DNA from: WACF01 sp040880205
Lineage (GTDB): Bacteria; Pseudomonadota; Gammaproteobacteria; Pseudomonadales; Cellvibrionaceae
Length of the DNA: 64,000 nt
Assembly (NCBI GenBank): GCA_040880205.1
Contig: JBBDIU010000142.1
Location: 1-64,000 of the forward strand
Reading direction: 5' to 3'
In this document: positions 43,281 through 52,216 of the stretch, piece after piece
Position numbering within the stretch: position 1 is the stretch's first letter
Layout of the letters: the number at the start of each line of letters is the position of its first letter
Notes under the pieces: generated by a model
Databases searched by the model: none
The model's input: only the letters and a program-made list of their open reading frames with translations
What the model was told of the DNA's origin: nothing
Translations under genes and position numbers: made by a program

Positions 43281-43948
43281 CGCCCGTTGTCTCCGTATTG
43301 CAAATTAAAACTGATGGTCCGAATCTAAGCAGAGAGCCCGAAGCACCTACTTCCTATCTTCCTGTTCCTGTTCGCCCCTTTTTGCATCGCCATCCCGGTG
43401 CCGATATTTCACCGATCGCTTGGGACGGTAATGGCCGGGACCAGGCATAGCCCGGCGCTGGGCACGACTGCCTGGTGATTGGCAGGCGTGCACCGGCAAG
43501 GCCGAAGCAATTCCCGTCGAATATCTTGCTATGGGCACACCTGGATGGGAGGAGCGGTCTACAAAGCGCGCGTAGGGAGCCACATACCCTTACGTAAGTC
43601 AAGGACTTAGTGCCGAGGTAATGATCCAAGTCGACTGGGGCGCGTATTTTACAGAGTTAAAAAAAAATTTCAGTAGTTGCGGCGCGCCAAATAGCCAAAA
43701 TAAGGCCGCTTTATGGAACTCTTCGAAGCCCCCCGAAGTGTGCGCACACCTTCCGCGGCGGCCCGACAATCGGATATGCGTCCCATTGGTCGCCACCGAA
43801 CGGCCGAACGGCCCGACGCTGCTGGTAGGGAAGCAACTATTATTGGGTCTCACTTGTTTTTGCAGAGCTTTAGTTTATTTTTAGTAGGAGCAGCAGCACG
43901 CGCCACGTCCGGTTTGACCCAGCGTGGCGGTCACAACCGGGAAATAGC
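43281..43948. other. Long intergenic region upstream of the oxidase operon
   Basis: About 670 bp between the minus-strand ctaC start and the plus-strand gene at 43949. Three short frames on either strand lack ribosome sites and codon structure. A nine-base A tract lies at 43659-43667. Promoters must be here, but I cannot assign them; a TTGACTTACG on the minus strand near 43600 lacks a clear -10. Confidence 0.5.
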
Positions 43949-44626
43949 ATGAGCGCTAGCAAGACCCAGCAGATTCGCGAGATAATTCGCCGCACCAAGG
44001 CCCAGGATAGCGAAATTGTCCTGCTCCAGGCGGTGGTGCTTGATAGCGTACCCCGCCTGCACGGCGCCATTCAGCTGCCACCCAAGAATGCGGAAGCAAC
44101 GCTAACTGATTTTACCCTCCGTTACATTGATCACGTACCCAATTTCATCGACGCCCTGGCGGGCCTGACCCGCGAGGCTGGTATCTATGACTACGCCTCC
44201 ATCTTCCTCAATATCGCCCAGGATTTTTTCCTCCAACCCCCCGACGCCATTAAACCGCGCGAGGGCCTGACAGCCCTGCTGCATGAAGCTTACTTGGCAC
44301 ACCGGTTGATTGAGGAGGTAAATGACCGCGTGGTGGGTCGCTGCGGCATACCGCTGGCACCCATGGATATGACGCGAGCCAACCTCGTCGTACACCAATT
44401 GATAGGTGAACCTTTTGCCAACGACCTGGATTTCGTCGTGCATTATTCAACGGAACTGCACATGAACAAGGAACACTTGATGGACAATGCGGCCTTCCAC
44501 CGCTATGTGCAGGAGCACGCGATGCGCGGCTGGGATATCGAGCTGGACCGTTGGCCCTGCTTGGCCGAGGATTTGTCTATCAATCTTTCGTTGCGAGCCG
44601 ACGAAGAGCCTCGGGCGATTCATTGA
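43949..44626 (+). CDS. Conserved-looking protein of unknown function
   Basis: 225-aa soluble, largely helical protein without a signal peptide. Histidine/glutamate spaced pairs (HEAYLAHRLIEEVNDR, then YSTELHMNKEHL) could form a ferritin-like metal site; this is a guess from pattern alone. A conserved gene of unknown function sits near prlC and yheV in P. aeruginosa (I recall the PA0069 position, unverified). The start is ATG with no strong ribosome site. It ends 15 bp before the dispersed repeat. Confidence 0.65.
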   Translation: MSASKTQQIREIIRRTKAQDSEIVLLQAVVLDSVPRLHGAIQLPPKNAEATLTDFTLRYIDHVPNFIDALAGLTREAGIYDYASIFLNIAQDFFLQPPDAIKPREGLTALLHEAYLAHRLIEEVNDRVVGRCGIPLAPMDMTRANLVVHQLIGEPFANDLDFVVHYSTELHMNKEHLMDNAAFHRYVQEHAMRGWDIELDRWPCLAEDLSINLSLRADEEPRAIH

Positions 44627-44640
44627 GGTGTGAGATGAAT

Positions 44641-44819
44641 GGCACTTTGTTAAGGGATTTTACGGGGCATTACCCCGGTTGCGGTCTTGGGAGTGCCTTT
44701 TTGAGACGCGCCGTAAACCCTTCCATGGGGGCTCGGATGCAGCATCCCTGCTGCATACGGTCTCGAAAAGGCACTCCCAAGACCGCAACCTACAGCGTCG
44801 ACTAGCTTAGCTAAGTGCC
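44641..44819. repeat. Complete dispersed inverted-repeat element (MITE-like)
   Basis: A 179-bp element bounded by imperfect 14-bp inverted ends (GGCACTTTGTTAAG and the complement of CTTAGCTAAGTGCC). Inside is a 30-bp inverted repeat with one mismatch (44677-44706 with 44761-44790) enclosing a perfect 8-bp hairpin (44737-44744 with 44749-44756, loop TCCC), plus a small CGGGG/CCCCG hairpin at 44663-44677. It lies between convergent genes, and bases 44725-44819 recur at 1-95. It encodes no protein. Confidence 0.85.
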
Positions 44820-44859
44820 TGTTAGATGTGAGAAAAGTACGGGTCTCTTTGTAATAGCG

Positions 44860-45108
44860 TCAATCGTTTGGGTTTATTATTTTTACGATCTCTACTTCAT
44901 CATCCGGGCTCGGTTTCGCTGCGGGGCGGTTCACGCGGGTAGGTAGTTCCTCGGGGGCTTGCGCAAAATTGGCCTGTTCCGCAAAATCACAGTTCACACA
45001 TTCGCGATGGTCCCGTTCGTTTTCCCTGTACATTACGATTGTGTCCATGGCTTTGCAGCGGGGGCAAACGGCGCCGGCGATAAAGCGGCGTTTACTGCTT
45101 CGATTCAT
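44860..45108 (-). CDS. yheV: YheV family zinc-ribbon protein
   Basis: 82-aa protein with two cysteine pairs (CPRCKAMDT and ECVNC) forming a zinc ribbon, and a charged, proline-rich tail. YheV proteins are of unknown function. The start codon overlaps the prlC stop by four bases (ATGA), so it is co-translated with the peptidase as in E. coli and Pseudomonas neighbourhoods. Confidence 0.9.
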   Translation of the reverse strand: MNRSSKRRFIAGAVCPRCKAMDTIVMYRENERDHRECVNCDFAEQANFAQAPEELPTRVNRPAAKPSPDDEVEIVKIINPND

Positions 45109-47210
45109 GGCAATTGTTCCCCTTGCTCGCTGATACCCGAATGGCGCAGCAGGGCTTCGATACTCGGCTCGCGACCCCGGAATTTTACAAACAAGTCTTT
45201 GGCATCTTCTGAGCCACCCTGCTCCAAAACGGTATGGAGAAAATGTTTTGCCGTGGACTCGTCAAAAATTCCTCGTTCTTCGAACAAGGAAAATGCATCG
45301 CTTGACAGGACTTCCGCCCATTTGTAACTGTAGTAACCTGCCGCATAGCCGCCGGCAAAAATGTGGGAAAAGCTGTTTTGAAATTTGTTGTAGGCTGGCG
45401 GACTAATCACGGCGACCTGTTCGCGTATCTCGTTTAGTAGTGCTTGCGGGTCGCGCGGATTTTGCGGGTCGTATTCGAGGTGCAAGCGAAAATCAAATAA
45501 TGAGAATTCCAATTGTCGCGCCATTTGCATTGCGGATTGATGATTTTTTGCCCTCAGTAATTTTTGCAATAGCTCCTCTGGTAAGGGGTCCCCGGTTTGG
45601 TAGTTCGCTGAGATAAGTGGGATAACCGCTTCGTGCCAACACCAATTTTCCAAAAATTGACTTGGCAACTCCACTCCGTCCCAGGCTACGCCATTGATCC
45701 CGCTTACCGAGGGACAATCGATTTGAGTCAGCATGTGGTGTAGGCCGTGGCCGAATTCGTGGAAAAGTGTTCGCACTTCGGAATGAGTGAGCAGGGAGGG
45801 CCGCTTGGACGTGGGTGCGGTAAAATTGCAGGTTAGGTAAGCCACTGGTAGCTGGATGCCGGTCTCCATTTTACGCCGCACCCGGCACTCGCCCATCCAT
45901 GCTCCACCGCGTTTGTTATCCCGCGCGTAGATGTCCAGATAAAAGCCGGCTATCGGCTTGCCGCCACGCTTTACCCGGTAAAAATGGGCGTCCTGGTGCC
46001 ATGTGGCGACTTTTTCGTCCGCCTCAATAGCAACATCGAATAAACGGCCGGCCACTTTGAACAAGCCTTCGATTACCTTGGTTACTGGGAAATAGGGCCT
46101 CAACTCTTCTTCGGATATTGCGAATACATCCTGGCGCTGCTTTTCCGAGTAGTAGGCGAGATCCCAGGGTTCCAATTCCTCAACGCCGAACTTTTCTTTC
46201 GCGAAGGTTTTAAGTTGCGCAAATTCCCGTAGCGCGGCCGGGCGGGAAGTTTTTGCCAATTCGATTAGAAAGTTCATGACTTCGTCGGTACTACCTGCCA
46301 TTTTGGTGGCCAAGGAGCGCTCGGCGTAATTGGCAAAGCCCAGCAGCTGAGCCAGTTCGTGCCGCAGTGCCAACACCTCGTCAATGATGGGCTGGTTGTC
46401 CCATGCCGTTGGGTCCTTTCCCCCAATAGCCACGCCGTGGGCGGATGCCCGCGCGGAAAAAGCGCGATACACTTCTTCCCGCAATTGCCTATCTTTCGCG
46501 TGAGTCATGATCGCGATATAGGCTGGCGCATCAAGTGTGATCACGTGGCCCTCGATTTTTTTGTCGCGCGCCGCCTGGCTGGTATTGTCGAGTGCGGATT
46601 CGGGAAGTCCCGCGAGCCGTGTCTTGTCCTCGATAATTTTGTACCAACCCTGAGTGGCATCCATGACGTTATTGGCGAACTGGGTGGACAGTTCCGACAA
46701 ACGCTTTTTGATTTCACCGTAGCGATGTTTCCGCTCTTCCGGCAAGGCAACACCCGCCAGGTGAAAATCACGGATGTGGTTTTTGATTGTTTTCTGTTGT
46801 GCTCTGTCGAAGCGCTGGAAGGCGGGGCTGCTTGCCAGGGATTCAAACGCGCGGAACAGGGTTTCATTTTGGCTGATTTCGGTGTTGTATTCGGTCAGCT
46901 TCTGTAATGCCTGCTGATAAATCTCGCGCAGTTCCGGGGAATTTGCCACTGCGTTAAGGTGGCTTACTGGCGACCAGGCGCTGGCCAGCTTGTCTTCGCG
47001 CGCTTCGAAGGGCGCAACCAGATTGTTCCAGCTTGGCTCCAGCTGCTTGGTTAACTGTTCCGTCAGGGCACGACGGTTGTCGTCGATGATTTTGTCGATT
47101 GCCAGCAGGACATGTGCTGTCTGAATACGATCAAAGGGTGGCAAATCGACAGTTTCCAACAGGGGGTTGGTTGCGTCGTTTTCCGGTTGGGCTGATTCGG
47201 ACTGTTTCAC
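45105..47210 (-). CDS. prlC: Oligopeptidase A
   Basis: 701-aa M3 family zinc metallopeptidase that degrades oligopeptides and signal-peptide fragments in the cytoplasm. The zinc motif HEFGHGLHH is near residue 485, with the third-ligand glutamate expected about 30 residues on (ENWCWHEAV). No signal peptide. It precedes yheV in an overlapping operon and is divergent from the gamma carbonic anhydrase. Confidence 0.96.
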   Translation of the reverse strand: MKQSESAQPENDATNPLLETVDLPPFDRIQTAHVLLAIDKIIDDNRRALTEQLTKQLEPSWNNLVAPFEAREDKLASAWSPVSHLNAVANSPELREIYQQALQKLTEYNTEISQNETLFRAFESLASSPAFQRFDRAQQKTIKNHIRDFHLAGVALPEERKHRYGEIKKRLSELSTQFANNVMDATQGWYKIIEDKTRLAGLPESALDNTSQAARDKKIEGHVITLDAPAYIAIMTHAKDRQLREEVYRAFSARASAHGVAIGGKDPTAWDNQPIIDEVLALRHELAQLLGFANYAERSLATKMAGSTDEVMNFLIELAKTSRPAALREFAQLKTFAKEKFGVEELEPWDLAYYSEKQRQDVFAISEEELRPYFPVTKVIEGLFKVAGRLFDVAIEADEKVATWHQDAHFYRVKRGGKPIAGFYLDIYARDNKRGGAWMGECRVRRKMETGIQLPVAYLTCNFTAPTSKRPSLLTHSEVRTLFHEFGHGLHHMLTQIDCPSVSGINGVAWDGVELPSQFLENWCWHEAVIPLISANYQTGDPLPEELLQKLLRAKNHQSAMQMARQLEFSLFDFRLHLEYDPQNPRDPQALLNEIREQVAVISPPAYNKFQNSFSHIFAGGYAAGYYSYKWAEVLSSDAFSLFEERGIFDESTAKHFLHTVLEQGGSEDAKDLFVKFRGREPSIEALLRHSGISEQGEQLP

Positions 47211-47361
47211 TTTGATGTGTCCCTCACTACTGATCAGTTGCCGACAATTCGGTTGTTAACTTGCTTGTGGATCCAGCCGACCCGGGGCTCAAGATTAGCT
47301 ATGTTACACTGCTGCGATACGGCTAGTGCCCTTCACCTATTTTATCCGGTAAACCGTGTTT

Positions 47362-47919
47362 ATGAATTCCATTCGCGCTTATGATGATATTTCGCCCATT
47401 TTGGAAGCGGGCGTTTATGTGGACCCGATGGCAAGCGTCATTGGCGATGTTGTGATCGGCCGGGACTCTTCCGTTTGGCCGTTTGCGGTCTTGCGCGGCG
47501 ACGTCAATCAAATTCGCATCGGGGAACGAACCAGTATCCAGGATGGCAGTGTGGGACATGTGACCCACAAGAGCGACGCACTGCCAGATGGTTGGCCGCT
47601 GATAGTGGGCGACGATGTCACGGTTGGACACAAAGTCGTGCTTCATGGTTGCAATATTGGCAATCGGGTCTTGGTGGGAATCGGCTCCATTGTGCTGGAC
47701 GGTGTTGTGGTCGAAGACGATGTGATGATCGGTGCCGGTACGCTGGTGCCGCCCGGCAAGGTGTTGGAAAGCGGTTATCTCTACCTCGGCAGCCCTTGTA
47801 AGCGGGCGCGGGCGCTGAAGGATACGGAGCTGAAGCACTTGTCCTATTCGGCCCGACATTACGCAAAACTGAAAGATACTTACTTGGCGGGTCGCAATCG
47901 AGGCGCGCAACCAACTTAG
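47362..47919 (+). CDS. yrdA: Gamma carbonic anhydrase family protein
   Basis: 185-aa left-handed beta-helix protein built of hexapeptide repeats (PMASVIGDVVIGRDSSVW onward). Three histidines that would bind the metal are visible in VGHVTHKSD and VTVGHKVVLHGC. Members may be carbonic anhydrases or unrelated hexapeptide proteins. ATG 47362 is chosen over GTG 47356. Its stop codon overlaps that of the convergent aroE by three bases. Confidence 0.88.
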   Translation: MNSIRAYDDISPILEAGVYVDPMASVIGDVVIGRDSSVWPFAVLRGDVNQIRIGERTSIQDGSVGHVTHKSDALPDGWPLIVGDDVTVGHKVVLHGCNIGNRVLVGIGSIVLDGVVVEDDVMIGAGTLVPPGKVLESGYLYLGSPCKRARALKDTELKHLSYSARHYAKLKDTYLAGRNRGAQPT

Positions 47920-48737
47920 CCGCGGATCAGCTCGATAACGGGCCTGGTCTTCGGCCGTACGCCGCGCCAGAGGTAAAAGGATTCCGCCGCCTGCTCCACT
48001 AGCATCCCCAGTCCGTCCGCCAGCTCGCTCAAGCCTTGGGCCCGCCCCCAACGCAAAAAAGCCGTGGGCTCATTGCCGTAGGCCATGTCGTAGCAGGCAG
48101 TCTGTGCGGTGATTTGCGCTTCGGTAACCGGCGGCGCCTCCCCGTGAAGGCTCATCGAGGTGCCGTTGATGATCAGGTCAAAGATTTCCCCAGGTAAGGC
48201 ATCGAGACCGCATCCGACCACGGTGCCCAGGGCCCCGAATTCCTCCGCAAGCTGCTCGGCTTTGCTCACCGTTCGATTGGCTATCCAAATTGCGTAAGGG
48301 TTTTGTTCCAACAGGGGACCCAGCACGCCGCGCACCGCACCACCGGCACCCAGGACCAGAATTCGCCTGCCGCGCAATTGCCATCGCAGGTTGTCGGTGA
48401 GGTCGCGGACCAGGCCACAACCGTCGGTATTGTCACCGAGAATGCTGCCGTTCGTTTCAAGTTTGAGGGTGTTGACCGCGCCGGCCAGCTTGGCGCGCGT
48501 GGTCAGGGAATCGGCAAATTGGAAGGCCAACTCCTTAAGCGGCAAGGTGATGTTGAGACCGCTGCCCCCCAGCTCGAAAAACTCCCGACAAACCTCGGTA
48601 AATTCCTCAGGTGCAACCTCCTGCTTGGTGTACATCAGGTCTTCTCGCGTCTGTTCGGCGAATAGGCGGTGAATTTCTGGCGACCGTGAATGCACAACCG
48701 GGCTGCCGAAAACCGCGTACAGGTGGGGCTCGAACAT
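47916..48737 (-). CDS. aroE: Shikimate dehydrogenase
   Basis: 273-aa NADP-dependent enzyme of aromatic amino acid synthesis. The substrate lysine in NITLPLKELAF (about 66) and aspartate in GDNTDGCG (about 103) are present; the NADP-binding loop is LGAGGAVRGVL and the following NRTVSKAEQL. Convergent with the carbonic anhydrase and 68 bp downstream of hemF, hence probably in its transcript. Confidence 0.96.
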   Translation of the reverse strand: MFEPHLYAVFGSPVVHSRSPEIHRLFAEQTREDLMYTKQEVAPEEFTEVCREFFELGGSGLNITLPLKELAFQFADSLTTRAKLAGAVNTLKLETNGSILGDNTDGCGLVRDLTDNLRWQLRGRRILVLGAGGAVRGVLGPLLEQNPYAIWIANRTVSKAEQLAEEFGALGTVVGCGLDALPGEIFDLIINGTSMSLHGEAPPVTEAQITAQTACYDMAYGNEPTAFLRWGRAQGLSELADGLGMLVEQAAESFYLWRGVRPKTRPVIELIRG

Positions 48738-48805
48738 GAATACCTCTGTTCAGGGGGACGCCCAGTAAAAGCTGCCTGCCCATTACACGCGTCGCGTGAA
48801 AGTTT

Positions 48806-49720
48806 TTATTGCGCGAGCCAGTCCTTGCAGGGCAGAAACTTTTCCGTCAGCTCGGCTTCGGGAGAGCCGGGTTCCGGATGCCAGTCGTAGTCCCATTTTA
48901 CTGTGGGCGGCAAAGACATCAATATGGACTCGGTGCGACCGCCACTTTGCAGGCCGAACAGCGTACCCCGATCGTAGACCAGATTGAACTCCACATAGCG
49001 ACCGCGCCGGTGGAGCTGAAAATCTTTTTCCCGCTCGCCGTAGGGCAGGTTTTTTCGTTTTTGCACGATGGGTTGATAAGCTTCGATATAGCTGTCACCA
49101 ACCGCGCGCATCAGAGCGAAGCTCTTGTCAAAGCCCAACTCATTGAAATCATCAAAAAACAAGCCCCCGATGCCGCGCGATTCGCCGCGATGCTTGAGAT
49201 AGAAATAGTCGTCACACCATTGCTTGAAGCGTGGATAAAGGTCTTGTCCAAACGGCTCTACCGCCCTGCGAGCCGTTTCGTGCCACGCACGGCAATCATC
49301 TTCGTTGCCATAATAAGGTGTGAGATCGTAACCACCGCCAAACCACCACACCGCCTCCGCGCCCTCCTGTTCGGCCACAAAGAAGCGCACGTTGGCGTGG
49401 CTGGTGGGCACATAGGGATTGTGGGGGTGAATGACCAGCGACACCCCCATCGCCTCGAAACGGCGCCCCGCCAATTCCGGCCGATGCGCGGTTGCCGAGG
49501 CTGGCATTGTGGCCCCGAGCACATGGGAAAAATTAACCCCGCCTTTTTCGATGACGGAACCGTTGGCCAGCACTCGCGAGCGGCCGCCGCCACCTTCTTC
49601 CCGTTGCCAGTTATCTTCGGCGAAATCGTTGCTGCCATCTTCCTTGGCCAGCCGTCGGCAGATCCGGTCCTGCAAATCGAGCAGATACTCTTTGACGGCG
49701 TTTTTGTCCATATCGCTCAT
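48806..49720 (-). CDS. hemF: Oxygen-dependent coproporphyrinogen III oxidase
   Basis: 304-aa enzyme of haem synthesis that uses oxygen. The family hallmarks are HPHNPYVPTSHANVRFF (substrate/metal region), GIGGLFFDDFNE and YDRGTLFGLQSGGRTESILMSLPP, listed in part. Aerobic haem supply fits the haem-rich oxidase and cytochrome genes nearby. It lies upstream of aroE and downstream of tsaC on the same strand. Confidence 0.97.
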   Translation of the reverse strand: MSDMDKNAVKEYLLDLQDRICRRLAKEDGSNDFAEDNWQREEGGGGRSRVLANGSVIEKGGVNFSHVLGATMPASATAHRPELAGRRFEAMGVSLVIHPHNPYVPTSHANVRFFVAEQEGAEAVWWFGGGYDLTPYYGNEDDCRAWHETARRAVEPFGQDLYPRFKQWCDDYFYLKHRGESRGIGGLFFDDFNELGFDKSFALMRAVGDSYIEAYQPIVQKRKNLPYGEREKDFQLHRRGRYVEFNLVYDRGTLFGLQSGGRTESILMSLPPTVKWDYDWHPEPGSPEAELTEKFLPCKDWLAQ

Positions 49721-49785
49721 GGCTGACCCTCGTTGCCGGTATGAATTTTGGCGCTGATGATAAAGCGATGGTTATTCTAGCCGGC

Positions 49786-50352
49786 TCAGGCCTTGCGCAG
49801 GACGACACCGGTCAATAGATCGCGTATTTCCGTGGGTTTCGCCGCACTGCCGACCTCGCCGGGCGCAAGGGCGGCAAGCCGATCCCCAAACTGCCGCTCG
49901 ACCGCGCTTGCATCGCGCGCTTCCGGCTGGCCAGCGACATTGGCGGAAGTGGAGACAATCGGCCCCCGGCAGGCATGGCATAGGGCCACAACAATAGGGT
50001 GAGCGCTTACTCGCAACGCAACTGCCGGATGATCACCGCGAATCCACGGCGGCGCCCTTCCATTGTCCGGCACCAGCCAGGTGACCGGGCCTGGCCAACT
50101 GTTTTCCAGTGTTTGCCGTTGCTTAGTGGAGAGGTCGTTCAAATAGGGCGCCAGTTGTTCGATACTGGCCGCCACCAGGATAAGGCCCTTGTCGACCGAC
50201 CGATTCTTCAGCTCGAGCAGTTTGTTGACAGCCGCCTGGCTGTGCGGATCGCAACCCAGCCCCCACACAGCTTCTGTCGGGTAAGCGATCACTTCACCCT
50301 GGCCAATGAGGCGGCCGATCCGCCGAATCTCGGGATGCCTAGCCCAATCCAT
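49786..50352 (-). CDS. tsaC: L-threonylcarbamoyladenylate synthase (YrdC/TsaC type)
   Basis: 188-aa enzyme that makes the threonylcarbamoyl-AMP used for t6A37 of tRNA. The core AYPTEAVWGLGCDPHSQ and the KNRS.KGLILVAAS region plus a late STSANVAGQPE are family-specific. It is the short form without the Sua5 C-terminal domain. The ATG at 50352 lies 14 bases inside the end of purE, which indicates coupled translation. A longer frame to 50586 runs through purE out of frame. Confidence 0.94.
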   Translation of the reverse strand: MDWARHPEIRRIGRLIGQGEVIAYPTEAVWGLGCDPHSQAAVNKLLELKNRSVDKGLILVAASIEQLAPYLNDLSTKQRQTLENSWPGPVTWLVPDNGRAPPWIRGDHPAVALRVSAHPIVVALCHACRGPIVSTSANVAGQPEARDASAVERQFGDRLAALAPGEVGSAAKPTEIRDLLTGVVLRKA

Positions 50353-50851
50353 CCGCTTTGAGCTTCTCCTGTAGCTTGGCGTCCTTTTCTCCCACGGCAT
50401 CAGCATTGGCTTTGCGCTCATCCACCAGCTTTTGGTGCAGCGCCGGATCGGCGACACCCAGGATCTGGGCTGCCAAATAGGCCGCATTCTTCGCCCCGGC
50501 CTTTCCGACCGCCACGGTGGCCACCGGAATTCCCCCCGGCATTTGCACAGTGGACAACAGCGCGTCCAGGCCGTCCAGACCGGCATTGATGGGGACGCCG
50601 ATCACCGGCTTGAGCGTATTGGCGGAGACCGCGCCGGCCAAGTGCGCCGCCATGCCCGCAGCGCAGATAAAAGCCGCGCAACCGCGCTGGTCGGCGTCTT
50701 TTACATAGGCGTGGGTGGCCTCGGGTGTGCGGTGGGCCGAGGAAATCTTGGCCTCAAAGGGAATGCCCAGCTTTTTTAGTACTTTGAACGTGCCTTCCAT
50801 GACGTCCAGATCGGAATCGGAGCCCATGAGCACCGCGACAAATGGCTTCAT
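50339..50851 (-). CDS. purE: N5-carboxyaminoimidazole ribonucleotide mutase PurE
   Basis: 170-aa octameric class I PurE of purine synthesis. The N-terminal MGSDSDLDVMEGT, the active-site histidine in SAHRTPEATHAY and the later GGIPVATVAVGKAGAKNAA loop are complete. PurK is not adjacent, so its gene lies elsewhere. It begins a purE-tsaC-hemF-aroE string on the minus strand. Confidence 0.95.
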   Translation of the reverse strand: MKPFVAVLMGSDSDLDVMEGTFKVLKKLGIPFEAKISSAHRTPEATHAYVKDADQRGCAAFICAAGMAAHLAGAVSANTLKPVIGVPINAGLDGLDALLSTVQMPGGIPVATVAVGKAGAKNAAYLAAQILGVADPALHQKLVDERKANADAVGEKDAKLQEKLKADGLG

Positions 50852-50931
50852 AGTAAAACCGCCTAGTGATGATTGAATGAATCTGTGATTGCGAGAAAAG
50901 CGCGCAAACTTACCCTAAGTTGCCGACGGCC

Positions 50932-52080
50932 TCAAGCGGTTCTCTTGGCTTCGCGCTGGTAACCACTGGCGGTCTGCTGCACCAAGCCCTTCAGCTCCAG
51001 CATCGTCAACAGCGAGAGAATGCGACCTATGTCGAGGCCGGTGCGAGCCACCAGTGTATCCGCGGCGGTGGGCTCATAGCCTAAGTTAGTGAGCACCAAC
51101 TCCGTCTCTTCGTCCAGTTTTTCAGCAGGCGCCTGCCGGCGCACGGGTCGGCTTTGGTCCCACATCAGGGCCAGCAAGCCTTGAAGGGGCTCCCGTAGAT
51201 CATCGATCTGTTCCACCAGGGTGGCGCCGTCGCGCAGCAAGACGTGACAGCCGCGGCTCAATGGATTGTGAATGGAACCCGGAATGGCAAACACTTCCCG
51301 TCCCTGTTGCATGGCGTAACGCGCGGTAATCAAAGAGCCGCTCTTTACCGCCGCCTCGACCACCAAAACCCCAACGCTCATGCCGCTGATAATCCGATTG
51401 CGACGGGGGAAATTGCCCGGCTGAGCCGAGGTTCCCAGCGGGAATTCGCTTATCAGGGTGCCGCCTTCCGCCAACAATTGTTGCCCCAGCCGGCGGTGTC
51501 GATGTGGGTATATTTGGTCAATGCCCGTGCCCAACACCGCAATAGTCTTGCCGCCGGCATCCAATGCGCCGCGATGGGCCGCGCCATCGATACCCAAGGC
51601 CAGGCCGCTGGTGACCACAAAGCCGGTGCGCGACAACTGGCGGGCAAATTCAAAGGCATTGTCGCTCCCGGTAGGGCTCGGGTTACGGCTGCCAACGATT
51701 GCCAGTTGGGGGAGCGCCAAATTCTCCAGGTTACCGCGCACGAACAGCAACGGCGGGCGCGAGTGGATATTCTGTAACAACGAGGGGTAATGCGAGTGTT
51801 CCGGTGTTAACAAGGCCACCTGGTTCTCGTCGAGCCAAGCCAGATCCCGGACGGCTTGTTGGGAAAGGGAGTGCTTCGAGGGACCGCGCTGATAGCGTCT
51901 GACTTCATCACACGCCTCCTTGCCAAGGTACTTGCCGAGTTCGGCAGCCGGCGCCTGCAATATCGCCCGAGCATCCCGATAGTGCTGGCGCAACTGCCAA
52001 TAGCGGCCGGGGCCAAAATCGGGAAGGCGTTGCAGAACAAGATTTGCGAGTAGCTCTTGCGGGTGTATTTCACTATCCAT
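50932..52080 (-). CDS. dprA: DNA-processing protein DprA
   Basis: 382-aa protein that protects incoming single-stranded DNA and loads RecA during transformation. It has an N-terminal helical region (about 1-80), the Rossmann-like core with GSRNPSPTG, GIDGAAHRGAL and GGTLISEFPLG, and a C-terminal winged-helix domain (about 315-375). With comM it supports, but does not prove, a competent lifestyle. It precedes purE, 80 bp away. Confidence 0.95.
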   Translation of the reverse strand: MDSEIHPQELLANLVLQRLPDFGPGRYWQLRQHYRDARAILQAPAAELGKYLGKEACDEVRRYQRGPSKHSLSQQAVRDLAWLDENQVALLTPEHSHYPSLLQNIHSRPPLLFVRGNLENLALPQLAIVGSRNPSPTGSDNAFEFARQLSRTGFVVTSGLALGIDGAAHRGALDAGGKTIAVLGTGIDQIYPHRHRRLGQQLLAEGGTLISEFPLGTSAQPGNFPRRNRIISGMSVGVLVVEAAVKSGSLITARYAMQQGREVFAIPGSIHNPLSRGCHVLLRDGATLVEQIDDLREPLQGLLALMWDQSRPVRRQAPAEKLDEETELVLTNLGYEPTAADTLVARTGLDIGRILSLLTMLELKGLVQQTASGYQREAKRTA

Positions 52081-52216
52081 GTGTGAAAGCCTGAACGGGA
52101 TGATTGCCGGGCTAATTGTAGCGGCACGTATGCCGAAGGCAAGTATCCCGAAAAAGCCAGGGTGTCCTCCGGTACATTGCTTCCCTGCTATTGTCCTATT
52201 GGGTTCGCTGTAGAAG

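Noticed and set aside
43599..43853. 84-codon minus-strand frame upstream of ctaC
   Set aside because: Low-complexity, no ribosome site, and no family; the spacer is left uncalled.
44551..44805. Reading frame through the dispersed repeat giving a basic peptide
   Set aside because: Runs out of the preceding gene into the hairpin repeat; peptides like this in repeat families are typical false ORFs.
48809..49726. 305-codon plus-strand reading frame antisense to hemF
   Set aside because: It exactly shadows hemF with no features of its own.
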